A DNA stretch of 53,419 bases from Chlamydiota bacterium (GTDB taxonomy: Bacteria; Chlamydiota; Chlamydiia; Chlamydiales; JAAZZY01). The notes under the pieces were generated by a model that was not told the DNA's origin, ran no database searches, and saw only the letters and a list, made by a program, of their open reading frames with translations. Within the stretch, counting starts at the first letter, position 1; every line of letters starts with the position of its first letter. Location: NCBI GenBank assembly GCA_022601345.1, contig JAJACU010000043.1, positions 1 to 53,419 on the forward strand, written 5' to 3'. The position numbers and the translations under genes are program-made. Positions 52,631-53,419 of the stretch are shown here, one piece after another.

Positions 52631-52660
52631 ATTCTATCATGAACAACTTTTCTTTCGTAA
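52631..52660 (-). promoter_or_regulatory. Possible promoter of the GT4-gpsA-nnr operon
   Basis: On the minus strand TTACGA (52655-52660) and TAGAAT (52631-52636) are 18 bases apart, 31 bases before the ATG at 52600. It overlaps the first codons of the divergent pyrophosphorylase gene, which is expected with a 38-base gap. Weak evidence. Confidence 0.3.
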
Positions 52661-53419
52661 ACTACTTAAATTCGAAGAAAAAACTTCACTTGCAAAGTTT
52701 CTTTTCTAACTTACCTCATTTTGAGGGCTTAGATCAAGAAATTTCAAAGCTGGATTTGAATGCCCTTGAAGAGCAAAGCCAGTTACTAGTGTCTGGTGCC
52801 AGCTCAGTTACAAATGTAAAGCCCTACAATAGCTGGGTAAAGTCTGGCTGTGGTGATAGGCAACAACTTGGGCGTGAGCTTACCCAAGCAGGAGAAGTTG
52901 CCTGCATTATTATTGCCGGGGGCCAAGGAACTCGTTTGGGACATTCAGGGCCAAAAGGAACGTTTCCCATTTCCCCAATTAAGAACAAAAGCCTCTTTCA
53001 AATTTTCTCAGAAAAAATAAGTGCTGCTAGCTCTTTTTGTAATGTGAATTTACCTCTAGCAATAATGACATCTCCTTTAAATGAAAAACAAACAAAACTC
53101 CATTTTAAAGAAAATCAAAACTTTGGATTAGCTGCAAGTCAAATAGATTTTTTTAATCAACCCATGCTTCCATTTGTTAACTATGACAATAAACTATTTA
53201 GAAGTGATAAGCACCATATCGCAATAGGTCCTAATGGTAATGGAAGTGTCTTTGAAGCTTTGATCAAAAGTGGCATCTATGAAAAATGGAACCATTCTGG
53301 GGTTAAGTATATTAACATCATTTTAGTTGATAATCCCCTAGCAGACCCATTTGACTTTGAACTTATTGGTCATCTAGCGCAAACTCAAAATGACGTGTGT
53401 TTCAAAAGCTGTCAGCGTA
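52639..53419 (+). CDS. UDP-sugar pyrophosphorylase (partial, runs off the window)
   Basis: 260 codons from the ATG at 52639, open to the end of the window. The nucleotide-binding signature IIIAGGQGTRLGHSGPKGTFPI near residue 95 is that of UDP-N-acetylglucosamine/UDP-glucose pyrophosphorylases of eukaryotic (UAP/AGX) type, followed by MTSPLNEKQT, the GPNGNGSVFEAL substrate loop and the INIILVDNPLADP metal-site region. The chlamydial homologue next to gpsA (recalled as CT715) is of this type. It makes UDP-activated sugar for envelope or glycogen metabolism. The C-terminal part is outside the window. Confidence 0.9.
   Translation, partial: MNNFSFVNYLNSKKKLHLQSFFSNLPHFEGLDQEISKLDLNALEEQSQLLVSGASSVTNVKPYNSWVKSGCGDRQQLGRELTQAGEVACIIIAGGQGTRLGHSGPKGTFPISPIKNKSLFQIFSEKISAASSFCNVNLPLAIMTSPLNEKQTKLHFKENQNFGLAASQIDFFNQPMLPFVNYDNKLFRSDKHHIAIGPNGNGSVFEALIKSGIYEKWNHSGVKYINIILVDNPLADPFDFELIGHLAQTQNDVCFKSCQR

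Noticed and set aside
1-53419. Search by eye for tRNA, rRNA, CRISPR arrays, insertion sequences and attachment sites
   Set aside because: No cloverleaf with a CCA end, no regularly spaced repeats, and no transposase, integrase or terminal inverted repeats were seen.

Overview
The window looks like a chromosomal segment of a member of the Chlamydiota, most likely an amoeba-associated (environmental) lineage. The DNA is AT-rich and several gene neighbourhoods are ones I recall from chlamydial genomes: a DUF47 protein next to a PiT phosphate permease, oppA-oppB-oppC, a FliY/ArtJ-type binding protein next to hemH, mutL next to pepP, and gpsA next to a UDP-sugar pyrophosphorylase. Glycogen phosphorylase, BrnQ and many secreted or effector-like proteins fit an intracellular bacterium. 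I made no database search, so the genus is left open. I saw no rRNA, tRNA, CRISPR array, insertion sequence or phage gene.

Layout. 1-3.6 kb: an ankyrin/J-domain protein, a membrane-anchored protein of unknown function and a small four-helix membrane protein with His/Asp-rich tails. 3.6-11 kb: an oligopeptide ABC system (ATPase, two permeases, binding protein) on the minus strand, interrupted by a plus-strand phosphate uptake pair. 11-19.5 kb: a lipoprotein, an MFS carrier, glycogen phosphorylase, an amino-acid binding lipoprotein, ferrochelatase, two small orphan proteins and a family 9 glycosyltransferase. 19.5-25 kb: an ABC-2 exporter, a second related MFS carrier, a DUF378 protein, BrnQ and a metallophosphoesterase. 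25-27 kb: a protein with kinase-like motifs of the PI3K/PI4K/HipA type. 27-34.2 kb: a tightly packed five-gene Bat (aerotolerance) operon whose BatD gene carries an in-frame amber codon just after its signal peptide. 34.3-38.5 kb: PepP, MutL and a CCA-adding/poly(A) polymerase family enzyme. 38.6-45.3 kb: an orphan protein, a hydrolase-fold effector-like protein, an M3 oligopeptidase, a small secreted protein and an ABC transporter fusion, with a decayed copy of part of the ABC gene just upstream. 45.5-53.4 kb: a TrmH methyltransferase-RsgA-sugar epimerase operon, a Yip1 membrane protein, and a GT4-GpsA-NAD(P)HX repair operon diverging from a partial UDP-sugar pyrophosphorylase.

The ordinary part of the content is nutrient import (peptides, phosphate, amino acids, MFS substrates), envelope sugar metabolism and housekeeping. 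The accessory part is a group of proteins that could act on the host or envelope: Ank-J, the kinase-like protein, the hydrolase-like protein and the ABC fusion. The most noteworthy observations are the amber codon in batD, the kinase-like protein with its own promoter, a MutL that has lost its endonuclease motifs, and the decayed ABC paralogue fragment.
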